Of a DNA stretch of 64,000 nucleotides, positions 11,876-22,915 are shown in pieces. The notes under the pieces are model-generated. The model made no database searches. It had not been told where the DNA came from and was given only the letters and a program-made list of their open reading frames with translations. The DNA comes from Kalmusia sp. IMI 367209 (taxonomy: Eukaryota; Ascomycota; Dothideomycetes; Pleosporales; Didymosphaeriaceae): positions 1,302,001 to 1,366,000 of the forward strand of contig JAPEUQ010000002.1 of NCBI GenBank assembly GCA_027946365.1, given 5' to 3'. The translations under genes and the position numbers were made by a program. The first letter of the stretch is position 1; the number at the start of each line of letters is the position of its first letter.

Positions 11876-12923
11876 GGTATCTTAATGATATTACTGTGCG
11901 TTGAAGCAAGTCCAAAGGAGTGTTGTTTGTCTTCTTTCAGCGAGGCTTGACCATATATATTGATGTATGGAAAGCCCTGAAACCATAGCTCGTATGTCGC
12001 ACGAATAAACCACAAGGATGAAACTTAGCAAAAACACATTAAATTCCTTATTTGGATTTATCAGAGTGGAAATTTGCAACAGGGACAACAGGAATACGTC
12101 TTAGCGGCCGTTACGGCAAGCCTAATGCGGTCGGCTGTCCGTACGGAAGTCCGCAGGCAAGGCTGAACACCACCGTACCACCACCATCCCCAATTTGGCT
12201 GGCAGATATCGACTGTATATCCATGCGAAATAGCCGCTAAATAATAAAAGCAAGCGACGGATATTTCGATGCGATTCATCGGAACTCTTTGTCACGAGAG
12301 CGTCGTTGTCCCAGCGAGGTGTAAGCGCGCCAGCGAACTGAGAATGATCGCATGCTTGTGGAGTGCATGTCGCGTATCTTTGCACGATTCCTGCAGACCA
12401 GGGTCACGCCTTGGGGGCTTTGATTGGGTCCGGACAATACTCAAGCCTACGATCAGGAAGGGGCTGTGTCAAATCGTGCGGTGGTGGGAGATGAGATTCG
12501 GAGAACTCGAAAGACTCGCGCTAGTTATGTAAGGTAGTAAAAAAAAAAAAAGCACTAAAAACGGCTAATCAGCATATGTAAGTCGGCCTTGGCTTGACTT
12601 GAACTTTCAGCGCTCACAGGACACGATACACTCGTATCATGAATTTATTTTGAGTGTTACCGGCATTATAGATAGAGAGTTCGATATTGAAGGATGACCG
12701 TGCTTTCCTTTTTCAAGCTTCAGTGCTCGAACCGCCCTTTCCAAGAAGGCGCACGACGCTATGCCAAGCTGCTGCTACGACCCTACTGCAAAGTGCACTG
12801 TTGTACCTCAACATCAACCATCCATCACTAGCAACACACGTAAGTCAAAACAAAGCATGCGCTCTTTCAACACATTCCTGACCCTGACAAGATATAGTTC
12901 TATTTTTCACAGACGCCCTCGTC
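11876..12923. other. Upstream region of RTA1-like gene
   Basis: No supported gene. It contains the palindrome TCCGTACGGA (12138-12147) flanked by TGCGG at 12127 and CCGCA at 12151, and a 12-13 nt poly-A run near 12540. The CGG/CCG triplets lie about 260 nt upstream of the RTA1-like start codon. Confidence 0.45.
12138..12147. promoter_or_regulatory. Palindrome TCCGTACGGA with flanking CGG/CCG triplets
   Basis: A perfect 10-bp palindrome about 265 nt upstream of the RTA1-like gene, with CGG triplets nearby at 12128-12135 and CCG at 12151. The half-site TCCG/CGGA recurs at 8027-8046 and 10271-10282. It may be a zinc-cluster binding site; a 10-bp palindrome is expected many times by chance in 64 kb. 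Confidence 0.25.
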
Positions 12924-13850
12924 ATGGCAGTCACTTGGACAGACCCGAGGCACCACTATTTCATGCTCGCTGCATTCAAGACCGAGATCGAAAATGTTCA
13001 CAAGAAGATTCGGCTGGCGATAGCGGATATCAATCGTGGAACCATTCGCTTCTTTGACAACTACCCCGACCAGGCAGCGAGGCGTGGGATATAGGATGTT
13101 GAAAGTCAGCGCTTGCGGGTGGTCAATCCAGCAGCATACAATATCTTGTTATAGAATACACGCATAGATTATTGCTCACGGATTATTCAAATTCTGCCGC
13201 CATTATTCAGAGAAGTGGGATCCTACCGAACCAGCGTGGTGGAGGCCATGGCCTATATGAAGAGATACGAGGTGATCAATGGACATTATTATAAAGCTTC
13301 CAAACATTACATGACTGAGGCACTGAAGATGTGGATGGAACACGTCAGGTTCCAGAAGAGGATCAGAGACAAGTTATTATTGCCAGCTATGCTTTCCTTA
13401 GGACTGAATAATCCGATTGTGGAAGAATCCTGGAAAAGGTATGTAGGCTTCGTCTGCTGAGGATGCTTCTAATACGAATATTCCAAAATCCACATTACAC
13501 ACGAGGACAGTCCTCTCAAATTGTCAATTACTTAGTTACTAAGTCGCATACCATATCTAGGGAATCAGATTACATCAGTTCCTGTTTAAAAGATTCCGAT
13601 CGGGTGCGGCAAAGAGTGGCAGCAATGAATGAGTCTGAGATCCAAAAGCGGTAACCGGACTATCGGAGTGCCTCTTGCAGGTCTTAGATGCCCAATTTGA
13701 ATTGTTAAAGTCGAAAGGGAACCCCAGGCACCTCGCCCGAAAGCTCGCCGAAGGGAGCGCAAAGCGGGTGCATAGTGTCCACGGCATTGGGCAAATTAAA
13801 AACAGACAAGAAAATGATCAAGGTATGTCAAATGTATTGCCTCTTGGAAA
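12924..13850 (+). pseudogene. Unrecognised, probably degenerate coding remnants
   Basis: Several stretches look coding but do not join into one clean model. One begins at 12924 (MAVTWTDPRHHYFMLAAF, ending at a stop near 13093). A second covers about 13215-13440 (TSVVEAMAYMKRYEVINGHY, then SWKR at a possible GTATGT donor). A third covers about 13580-13650 (DSDRVRQRVAAMNESEIQKR). A fourth covers about 13650-13830 (LQVLDAQFELLKSKGNPRHL) in a different frame from the third, with no intron of credible size between them. The shift suggests either a broken gene or an exon structure I could not solve. I recognise no domain. The pieces are rich in Lys/Arg and helix-forming residues. Confidence 0.3.
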
Positions 13851-13958
13851 TCTACTAGTGGGTAGCCATTTTCAGAAGCTTCAGAGTCTCGAAACAGGAA
13901 TGGTATCAGGATACATGACACAGAATTGAATTCCTGATTGCAGAAATACTAATTTCCA

Positions 13959-14645
13959 TCAAGCTGACAGCTTCATAGGCTTTCGGATCATCAAGGGCGC
14001 ACTGTGGACTCTGTCTCCCCCGCCGAATGGTTCCAAATCCACCTCGAATATCTCCGAGTCTTCAAAACCATGCTTCCCGTACAAGCGATGACCTTCAGTA
14101 CTCGATTCAAGGTACGCAGGCAGACCAAGTTCATCCGCTTTTTGTGTTCCCCATCTCAGCAGGGCACTTGCAGCACCTCGTCTTTGGAATTTCGGATCCG
14201 TATGCAGCATGTGCAGGTCTGCGTTCGTTAGCTAGCAACACAGATACCCATCAATTCCAAACGTACATAAATGTGGTTTTGTTCCCATGAGCTCTTGTTT
14301 TCTACGAATGAGACCACCGAAGAAGGCTTGACATGCTTCTTTGTTGACTCCTGGTCCTGCTGGTATGGGTCGAGTAGGCGCTGACGCGACTGCCTCGGGA
14401 GTTTCGTAGATGTGCCATTTTGCGAATGCGATTTGCTCGCCTGTTTCTTCGTCTACGGCTTTTAGGAGTCGAGCTGTGGGATCGTTTTTCCGCATTGCGA
14501 TGATCTGGTCGGCTCTTCCTTCCCGCGCCGTTGGCGGGAATGGGCCTGGAAAAAGTACAGAGTTTGCGGGACCATATGCCGCGCTTTCCATCTCACATGC
14601 CCGCGGTATGTCCGTATCTGATGCTTCTTGAACAATAATCGTCAT
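13959..14645 (-). CDS. GNAT-family N-acetyltransferase
   Basis: Exons 14267-14645 and 13959-14218 give 212 residues. I chose the ATG at 14645 (MTIIVQEASDTDIPRACEME), where the family fold begins; an upstream in-frame ATG would add 52 residues of unlikely sequence. The second exon carries the acetyl-CoA binding block LHMLHTDPKFQRRGAASALL (Q/RxxGxA) followed by YLESSTEGHRLYGKHGFED, the usual GNAT C-terminal pattern. Such enzymes acetylate amines or small molecules and fungi have many of unknown substrate. The gene lies 196 nt downstream of the transcription-factor-like gene on the same strand, but fungal genes are normally monocistronic. The splice joins T|AC to make Tyr in HLYLHML. Confidence 0.85.
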
Positions 14646-14841
14646 GGTCAGATTCTGCGATGATTGTAAATTAGAGTGAGTTTGGGTGTACGCAGCTTTA
14701 TGCTTTTCAAGTATGACTAAGCACTCTGGAAGGGGAAGGTGAGGAGTCATCCGCCCTTTTCGCTCACACACGCCCTTCCTTTGATCTGTGCAATCGGGCA
14801 CTTGAATGCGAGTCAGGCCAGCCTTCGAATTCCAGAATTTC

Positions 14842-16396
14842 CTATACCGGATGCATCGGAATTTTCTCGTCCATCCGACTGTTCACCTTTTGTGGCGAGT
14901 GCATCTCTTGCCAAAATTGCCATAAGTTTTGTTCCATGGCAAGATTTGACCAAATAAATGTCCTCAAAACATGTTCTAAAGTATCCCATTCATCGTGCAT
15001 TCTTTTTAACAGATCGTAACAGTCGCTCCGAATCGTCTTGATGGCTCGCGATCGAACTCGATTCCGATTAGCCATGGCTCCACTCACAAAGAGAAGCCAG
15101 AGCAAGAGCTCTTTGAATTCACGCTGTTTCCATCTTGGGTCCCCCTTCGTTTTGGACAGCAAGCTAATAATTTGTGTAGCGCAGTATTCGGGGATAAAAC
15201 AACCCTCCCAGATGCCAGTCGACAATTTATACGTGCAAAGAAATATCGCGAAGATGCAAGCTTGAAGAATGTAGTCTTCTGCACCAGAGCTTCTGTTTTG
15301 ACTGAGAAGATCGACTAGCCGAGACTCAATAGAGTACTGGAAGTTGTCGATGGGATACTCCTTGATCGGAAGACCGCCCCGAGTGCAGCGTTTATCGACA
15401 GCAGCACACAGCGCGTTCAGGTCACGGACAATATCAATAAAATCGACAGGGAAATCAGTCTTCACTCTCTCGAAACCGGAGGGTACATAATACCCCGGTG
15501 CTGATGAATCTACTTTTTCGCAGGTGAATTCCTCGTAGTCATGATGCGAAAGCAGCCTAAGTGTACCAACAAAGAGGCACGAGTATAGATCTTGCCAAAA
15601 TAATGCTCGCCTGATTGTACTCGATACTGGGATATGTGCGGATTCTGTCAGCTTTAGAACGTTCTTGACTGCGCCTATGTGTACAGCTATGCTGTTTGCA
15701 TTGGATCCGTCAACCCGATACTAGGAGTTAGTCAGCTTAGTATACACTTACAATCCTTCAAGGATTGAATACCTCGTATCCGATGAGCAACAACATCGCT
15801 GTCAACGTTGATACCGATGGTACCAGTTGTGGATTCGCCATACGGTGTCTCAAGTTGTATAGCGTTGCTCCGCGCTGGGTCAAGCATTCCACGTTTGGGA
15901 TGTTGTTGTTAGCTGCCGATGCTAATGCGAGCGACAGCGCATGGAACAGTGCTGGATCTGATAAGGCGCCTCGAAAAACATCGTCCATGCCGTCGAAGAA
16001 AACCCTTCCAGGCTCTCCAACACAGAACACTGGCTCGCCAGCGGATCGTGCACTTTCTACTTTATATCAGTGTTATCTCCTCATGAATATATCAGTATAC
16101 TGACTATGTGCCATCAACGATCTTAGCCGTTCACCGTCGCCCGGCAAAGAATCAAACGGATCTAGCAGCCCACCCGACACCTGCTTCGCCATCACTACCG
16201 CATTCTCCGGCTTTGCATTCTTCCTCAACTTCCCTGTCCTTGCATCGATATCAACAGTAACGAAGTTCTCGTTCCTCTTCGCTTCCTCTTTCCGCTTATT
16301 TTGGATCCCGTTCCGGATAGCGTGCTGCCGTATGCGTTTTTCCCGCTTGTGATCGCGCACCTCTTTCGGGTGGCTGACCGTGACGAATTCGAACAT
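14842..16396 (-). CDS. Fungal transcription-factor-like protein without zinc cluster
   Basis: Exons 16105-16396, 15773-16056 and 14842-15720 give 484 residues. The N-terminus, MFEFVTVSHPKEVRDHKREK followed by IRQHAIRNGIQNKRKEEAKR, is strongly basic but has no Cys cluster. The rest matches the all-helical fungal-specific transcription-factor domain (Fungal_trans_2-like), with FRGALSDPALFHALSLALAS, a TLTAMLLLIGYE helix, and LFWQDLYSCLFVG. This class appears in many Pezizomycotina genomes as a TF-like protein lacking a recognisable DNA-binding domain. It may regulate through a partner or bind DNA via its basic head; both are inference. Its closeness to the metabolic genes at 1-12 kb makes it a possible local regulator. 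The intron phases all agree. Confidence 0.8.
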
Positions 16397-18520
16397 CTGG
16401 TTGATACGTGTGGCTTGGTTCTATTGATTGAAAAGAGTAAAAAGGATGATCCTCCTTGCGACGTTATATCCTTGGCAGGCAGTCAGCGGGTTGGGGCTGA
16501 GGATTAGTCATTGCCACCCTAATGCACCTAGCGAGGGATTGGGTATAGTGGGGGCGCTATATGCGGTTTCAGTGGTGGAGTAGTCGGGATGGTATTCGGA
16601 TGTTTACGAATGACGAGATGACGCATCTTCTTTCATGTGAGAAGGAGCAGGGAGAGATTTCTGCAATTGTAATGCATCTCCTAGGATATTTCACCATAGA
16701 ATGTTGATTTGCAGGCGTCAATCAACATGAGAACTAATCTTCCGTATTTTTCGCCACCTATACACCTATGTATCTCAACAGAAGCCCCGAATAGCTGGTA
16801 TGCCAGGGGTAGACCACTGCAGGTGAAGCTCAAATGCCAAACGGAGAAACAGACTAGTGCATAAGTCTTGTAAAGAGAGAATATTAGAGCCTATTTGGAA
16901 CATTTATCTTTCACGCATTCACTAGCTGCAGAATTTGGGTCTGGTTGTAAGTTTCTACAACAAGACCCTCCCATATTAATCCACATGGAGTACTGATATC
17001 ATGGTCCAGTCTTCCAAACTCGAGTGTCTATATGAAAATTTTTCTAGGCCCTATATCTCATCGACTGTAACGGTCGGTCTTTGCTGCAAATTTAAACTAC
17101 CGAGACATCGACACTCTTAAACGATCAATGAAGTGGTACAAGTTTCTTCAGCAATAATAGTCAATTTTATAGGCGCGGTAAGATACTGGAGGTTATTGTA
17201 AAGGGGAATGAGAGTTCAACTATGTCAATGGAATAAGAAAATAGCCAAGATCTTCAGTTCACCTCAGCAACTTAGTATTCATGTCACCATCTAAAGCAAT
17301 CTCGACTCTACGCAAAAATTTCCGTCGGAGATTTCATCTTCGGAATCTAAATTTTACATTTTGCCAGAGGAGGGAATTTCACATGAGTCTGACTGTGTAG
17401 CTTCGAGGCGCTTGGACTGCTTGATTCACGTAGCAATCATGCCTCTCTAGCCATGCGAAGACGCTCGCTGCGAAGCTGTCGTCCGTCATGTTTTCAAATG
17501 ATATCACATTGTCGAGCCATACTCAGCCATCTCTTTCTCGCGTTTCCATGCCCTGGAAAGTCTTTGCCGCATCGATCGAAGATCTGCGATAAGTTTAAAA
17601 GCACTTCGTCACTACCACTCAACCTGTGTACGCCACGAGAAGCCAGGGCTTGAAGTAAATGAAAGCTTGCGTCACGGCGCTCAGACCAGTCGTTCTTGTT
17701 GTTCGCTGCGGCTCAGCTGAAACGCTCCCTTTCACCCTATACAGTCTAGACTATACAATGATTCCGATGTACGTAAAGAATAAGAGCGATGGCGCGAGTG
17801 ACATGTGTCAGAGAACCGGACATGAGAATGAGATCGTTGCATGAGAGCATTCGGAGGGACAATTGCGCGACATCAGTGAAGTCCAGACGCATTGGTTCAC
17901 TCGGTGATGTTAAACCCGCACGTTCAAATCTAAATCTCCACAATCAACTTTATTTTCCCGTGCCTACTCCACGTCACATAGTTGCTTGAGTCTGGAATCT
18001 CCAGTGTTGTTGAAAGTTGTTTGTCCTACACGGCTGGACATGAAACACCCGCCAGCGCTACGGATATCCGCCCCACAAGCATACGCGTCCACGCAAATGT
18101 TTCCAGGACCCTGTCTCATGGAAGCGTACGCGTCACAAATCATCTTCCACGCTCATCATTGCAAGGCTGGACACCACTCGCGACGAATGGATGCGAGGTG
18201 ATGTGCTGCGTTTAATGAAACGGGATCCACTAAACATTGCGACGACGTGATGCCCGAGTCTCGACCCCAGGGCTACGCAAAGCTTAGGCGCCTTGTATTT
18301 CTCGGGAGATGCCGTAGATTTGGATTGATATAAAGGTCGTTGGGTAACCGAGAGAGAGAATCACAGCTCAGCAGCTTCATTCGCTTCACTTCGCGTCTTC
18401 GTCTTTCTTTCAAAGTACACTGTGTGTATCTTTCTTTTCCGCATACTTTGAATCTTCAGATCTTCCACGCACTCTTTTACACCCACTTGATCAATCTCGA
18501 TCTTCTCTTCCAACGTCAAA
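16397..18520. other. Long intergenic region with promoter of repeat protein
   Basis: No supported gene in about 2.1 kb. The right end holds a TATA-like element at 18329-18334 and a pyrimidine-rich 5' leader at about 18375-18510 for the downstream secreted repeat protein. Confidence 0.5.
18329..18334 (+). promoter_or_regulatory. TATA box of secreted repeat protein gene
   Basis: TATAAA sits 187-192 nt before the ATG at 18521. A CT-rich stretch (18375-18420) follows, as at many strongly expressed fungal promoters. The context CGTCAAAATGG around the start is also a good fungal initiation context. Confidence 0.5.
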
Positions 18521-19348
18521 ATGGTCAAATTCACTTCCCTCTCCTGCGCTCTTGCAGTCATTGCGTTCGCCGCCGCCCAAGAGACGATCTCCGCGCAGTC
18601 TAGCTTCCCCAGCGGCGCCGCAAAGCCTACCGGTGTCTTTCCCTCGGGCTCATTCCCTTCGGGCGCGTTCCCTTCGGGCGCAAGTGGCTTTGCTCATCCG
18701 TCCGGACACCACGGCCATCCCCACCACAGGCCCAGCGGTGCAGCTTTCCCCAGCGGTGGACGTCCCACCGATCTACCCTCCGGCTTCCCGACCGACCTGC
18801 CGGCACCTACCAGCGCCGCGCCGTCTGGTGCTGCCTCATTTGAGCGTCGTCAAGCAAGCAGCTTCGCTAAACCATCCGGGACTGGTCGTCCTCAGTTCCC
18901 CAGCGGTGGATTCGCTCACCCCTCTGGATCCGGTCGCCCTGAACTCCCCAGTGGCGTAGCTTTCCCATCTGGGCGTCCTCATCCCTCCGGTGCCCCGCCC
19001 TCGGGATTTTCCTCAGCTTTCCCTTCGGGAAGCTTGCCCACTGACCTGCCGTCCTTCGCTGCTCAGGCTGCTGAGGCATCTGCTTCGGGCGGTGAGCGTC
19101 CTACAGGTGCATTCCCGTCCGGCGCCTTCCCCTCGGGCGTGCGTCCTACCGGAGCTTTCAGTGGAGGTTTCCCCGGTGCGACGGGAGGCTTCGGCGGCCC
19201 TGGTTTCGGTGGCCACTCTGGTTCTGCTCGTCCCACTGGTGCACCAGGACAAGGCTTCGGTGGAGCTGCTCCTAGCGGTCTTCCTACCGGTGGCTTCCAG
19301 AGCGGTGCTCCTGCGCCCAGCGGATTCCTTACATTGGCACGCGTCTAA
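18521..19348 (+). CDS. Secreted Pro-Ser-Gly repeat protein
   Basis: A single exon encodes 275 residues. A signal peptide is clear (MVKFTSLSCALAVIAFAAAQ). The mature part is almost entirely low complexity: about 21 PSG and 5 PTG tripeptides, many as FPSG, HPSG or RPTG, mixed with Gly/Phe-rich segments such as GGFGGPGFGGHSG near the end. There is one dibasic ERRQ site near residue 110 that Kex2 might cut. No GPI-anchor signal or enzyme domain was seen. The Ser/Thr content suggests O-glycosylation, and a cell-wall, adhesive or effector-like role is possible; none can be shown. Good codon use and promoter elements argue that it is real and well expressed. Repeat number may vary between strains. 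Confidence 0.82.
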   Translation: MVKFTSLSCALAVIAFAAAQETISAQSSFPSGAAKPTGVFPSGSFPSGAFPSGASGFAHPSGHHGHPHHRPSGAAFPSGGRPTDLPSGFPTDLPAPTSAAPSGAASFERRQASSFAKPSGTGRPQFPSGGFAHPSGSGRPELPSGVAFPSGRPHPSGAPPSGFSSAFPSGSLPTDLPSFAAQAAEASASGGERPTGAFPSGAFPSGVRPTGAFSGGFPGATGGFGGPGFGGHSGSARPTGAPGQGFGGAAPSGLPTGGFQSGAPAPSGFLTLARV

Positions 19349-19778
19349 ACGAGTACCTTGACTGCAAAGTGATACGAGTACAGTGTACTAGTATGGAGAC
19401 TGAGGGTATTGGAAGGGCAAGGTTTTGAGACTTCTTCTGATCATCGATGTGGATATTCGCTGGATGTTCTGCTGTATATATACTTTCTTACATTCTTTCG
19501 TAGCGCGAGCGCAACCTTTTAGATCAATGATGCTGGGGTCATACATTAACATCTCCTCGCTGAACGTGACATGACGGATTCGAACCTTGTGCTTGTGAGA
19601 CCGACTTGTGTGACCCCAAGACGAAAATTTGCAGATATTTGTATTTCATGGGGTGACATGGCCAACATTGGGTCTTCAAGCTATCCTCTTGATACTATAT
19701 AGATGCGCACTTCATCAAGAGGGGTTTCTCAGGATAAGTTGAGATTTCCGTTCCCCGCCATCTTAAGCGTTGCTCGGA
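19349..19778. terminator. Convergent 3' region
   Basis: Contains the 3' ends of the repeat protein (+) and of the multipass protein (-). A TATATATAC run near 19475 may be part of the polyadenylation signals. No gene seen. Confidence 0.3.
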
Positions 19779-20825
19779 TCATCCAAGTCTACCAGGATAC
19801 ATAGCATCTACGGAGCCCAGGCTGAATGTGGGACTCTGCTCTTCCATGCGATCGTTCGTCCTCATGCGTGGCGAAAGAATCTCGCTTACACCAACACTGA
19901 CTCTCCACTCTCGTGGGATATTTCCCTGTACAATCTCTGTCACTTCACTATTAGGTTGTACGTCGTCACTCGGTACCTCTCCGCTCTTGGAAATATCCAT
20001 TCGAAAGGCGTGAGATGTGTTTCGGTTACGAACGGCGCGGGCTAGCTGACTCAGTACTGCGAACTCGATCTTGAGTTTGACGCTGTAGACTAAAGATTTG
20101 AGCGTCTTTTCCACACTATGCATATCAAAGTACTCGAGCATAAGCAGGGCGAGATCGAGAATGAGGTGGAGCACGTTCATGGCGATGAGCCGCCACATTG
20201 CTTTGCGAGTCTGACCGTCTAGCGCGAACTTCAGTACCCTATATACTTCGGTAAGATAAATGCAAGAAATGAGTATCTCCTGGGTGGTAAACATGGTCAT
20301 TTGGATCTTTTCCATGATTTCGTAACCTTTGGTGTACATAGCTGGATGATCTGTGTACTGACCTAGGTCGAGGACCACGGTAGGAATACAGAGGAGTACA
20401 GTATTCGTGATGATCATATAGAGAATGAACCGTAGGAGAAGAAAGTTCTGCGAAATGAGATGGAGGCGCGAGTATAAAACCAAGGATTGCCCTGGCACCA
20501 TTATGATCCAGCTAGAGAGTAATATAGCCTCGTTGCGGCGAGAATTGCTTGACACATTGTTTTGTTGCAGCCAAGCGCCTGTCGTCGTAAATTAGGCTCT
20601 TGACCTAGAGCGATATCTTTTAGATTACTCACCCGTAGCATAAGGTACCACGCTTATAGTAGTGAGAAGCAAGCTCCAAAAGTATAGTCCGGAATACTTT
20701 TTGAACACTAGCAAGAGCAAAGTGAACAGCTCCAGCGCGTTGTACCAGGCAATTGCTGTGAACGCTGTCATTGTGCGTGGAATTGAGCTATTGGCTCCAT
20801 ATGTGTTCAAACTGTTGCTGGCCAT
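19779..20825 (-). CDS. Fungal multipass integral membrane protein (DUF7703-like)
   Basis: Exons 20633-20825 and 19779-20578 give 330 residues. The joined protein has about seven hydrophobic helices: TAFTAIAWYNALELFTLLLL, YFWSLLLTTISVVPYATG, AILLSSWIIMVPGQSLVLY, LRFILYMIITNTVLLCIP, a segment around MFTTQEILISCIYLTEVYRV, and LIAMNVLHLILDLALLMLEY. A polar cytoplasmic tail of about 80 residues rich in Ser/Glu/Arg follows. The pattern, including the QE(x)6-8Y helix, resembles a fungus-specific 7-TM family annotated only as DUF7703; I assign it from memory of the pattern and cannot verify it. No function is known. The intron join G|GC at AWLQQNN is in phase. Confidence 0.78.
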
Positions 20826-21857
20826 GTTATTGCCTGGTGGGATTGATTCGTTCTTCGATACGTCGTCGAAACGTCGTCGAAGATAGGCTCGGATGGCACT
20901 ATGGTTGTGAATTCTTGGGAAAAGCTTGACCGATGAGCTTGGAGGACGTCGACATGGCGCCCAGAAGTCTTAAGTTACTTCAAAAACACGGGTTTGGTAG
21001 AAGAAAATTAAGCACTGTTGAAGTGCTATTTCTGCACATTTGGGGTCCGAGACCCGTAAAGACTAGATTCAGCGTCGATAAACGTTGTGAAGCGACGCAT
21101 ATGCAATAATTCCGAGGAATGTCGATCTGACACGGAAATCCTGCTTCGCTTACAGATCCCACAGCATCGCCTCTAAAGGTATAGTATACGTGCATAGGAA
21201 TACATGAAACGCAACCATAGGCTTACTCGGCCGGGTCGGCTCCAGCGATATGAGCACTCGATCTCCGGTCTAAAGAGGGATTGTGGCATTTCCTATGACG
21301 ATGATTACGTGAAGTAGAATCTGGTTTGGGGAGAGACCAGTCCATCTAGCATTGCATATTGATCGTTCGTTGATGGACTCTACAGTACCGAAGACATGGT
21401 GGCCAGAAGGGCAGACGCCTCGCCCATGTATGACGCTATCTATAGCTAATTTGCATGATAGGCTTTTACTAGAGGTAGACCGCAGGGCTGAGCGAATGCC
21501 GCGAACCGTAGCGTTGTGGAAGACATCGCGTCGCGGACATGGGAGATTGAGACGCTGAGTCATCCTTGGCGACCTTCAATTGGCGGTTCCTTTTCTGCTC
21601 AGTTTGCGTGTCTGTAGTCGCATTGCGCGATTTGTTTTAGAGACTAAAGCGATAGACTGAAAGGTGTCGCGATGTAGATGCAGTCTTGAAAATATCTGGG
21701 TTCCTTCGGCAAGCGATGACACACGTGATCTTAGCGCTAGCTGTATCAAGCGGGGGCTGTCTTGGCGCACAAAGGCGAAATTATCGCTAAGCGCATCACA
21801 ATCCAAACTCCGCAACGACTCCCACCTTCGACATCGACACCCCGACAATCCGTCACG
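20826..21857. other. Intergenic, upstream of eL39 and multipass protein
   Basis: Divergent spacer of about 1 kb. Short ORFs on both strands show no recognisable content. It should hold both promoters; the last 100 nt before the ribosomal gene are rich in C/T and A. Confidence 0.45.
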
Positions 21858-22140
21858 ATGCCGGTACGACGCTGTCTACTCCCCTCTCCCAGCTGTTTTA
21901 CTAACGTTCACCAGAGCCACAAGTCTTTCCGCACCAAGCAAAAGCTTGCCAAAGCTCAAAAGCAAAACCGCCCGATCCCTCAATGGATCCGCCTGCGAAC
22001 GGGCAACACCATCCGGTACGGCCCCTCCTTCCTCGCTCTTTCAATTAGAGCTCACGACTTGAAATCAAATCGTATGCTAACAGCAAGGCAGCTACAACGC
22101 TAAGAGGCGACACTGGCGCAAGACCCGCATCGGCATCTAA
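21858..22140 (+). CDS. rpl39: Ribosomal protein eL39 (60S)
   Basis: Three exons, 21858-21863, 21915-22015 and 22092-22140, give exactly 51 residues, the length of eL39. The first exon is only ATG CCG, a 6-nt coding exon common in fungal ribosomal protein genes. The sequence reads [20 protein letters not shown], then [20 protein letters not shown], then [11 protein letters not shown], matching the highly conserved family. The protein lies near the peptide exit tunnel of the large subunit. Longer ORFs on this strand that read through the introns are artefacts. Intron 1 is GTACGA...CCAG (51 nt) and intron 2 is GTACGG...GCAG (76 nt). Confidence 0.96.
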
Positions 22141-22915
22141 ACGCCTCGCCACCAGTCTCCCTCCCTTCTCACGATTCTCGACCCCCAATTATTTTACGTC
22201 GGACGAGCGAGCTACACGGGAATGGTGTTCTGTCAATAGCTGGCGGGTGGATGGATGGATGGATGGATGGAGGATGATGCATGCATTTTCATGAAATGAG
22301 TGAGGGTGGAGGATATATTTTCCTGGCACGACACTCACTCTGGCGCTTTGGGTTCGAAAATCTGGGGTTAGGCAGTGGATATGAATGAATCACTTGCTGG
22401 TCCAACTAACTATTGTTGTGGTCTTGGTGATGACGTGATTGCGTGGCCATTGCAGGTTGCAGGTGCGGCGTTTCCTGCGACCCAAGGGAATCTGTATGGC
22501 ATTAGCTTTGGAATCGTTGGTGCGGTTGGCAAATCTTCTACAACGTAAGATGTAGGTGTAGTGCGCTCGCTGGCTTGCATACGGCTCTCATGCTTCTCAA
22601 GTGAAAATTAAGACTCGCAATAGGTAGCCAAGACCATAGGTGCGGTCTCGCTAGAACTTGCCCTGCGTACTGCAGGCATACTGGACATGACAAACCACTT
22701 TCCGAAGGCGAAAACGAACGACAACGAACGACGACACTCGAAGAGAACAGATGGCGAAATTCCGAGCAAGCGGCCATGTCTCATAACATTCCTAACCTAC
22801 CCCGAAGCGTCAAAACTTATATTGTCATGCATAGCCAATCATAAAGCATATTCATACCACCCAAACACACTCTCTTCCCAATCATGCATCGCTAACCGGT
22901 CTATCACATCCCACT
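22141..22915. other. Convergent 3' region of eL39 and amidase genes
   Basis: No gene seen. It includes a short tetranucleotide repeat (22248-22271). Confidence 0.45.
22248..22271. repeat. (TGGA)6 microsatellite
   Basis: Six perfect TGGA units about 110 nt after the eL39 stop codon. Probably a simple sequence repeat in the 3' untranslated or intergenic DNA. Confidence 0.9.

Noticed and set aside
12539..12552. Poly-A run suggesting a retroposed gene or poly(A) tail
   Set aside because: No upstream coding sequence or target-site duplication; a simple mononucleotide run.
19566..19620. GGATTCGAACC, like a tRNA T-loop on the minus strand
   Set aside because: Neighbouring bases do not form T-, D- or acceptor stems, so it is not a tRNA.
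21664..22103. Two long plus-strand ORFs over eL39
   Set aside because: They read through the introns; spliced eL39 accounts exactly for the conserved part.
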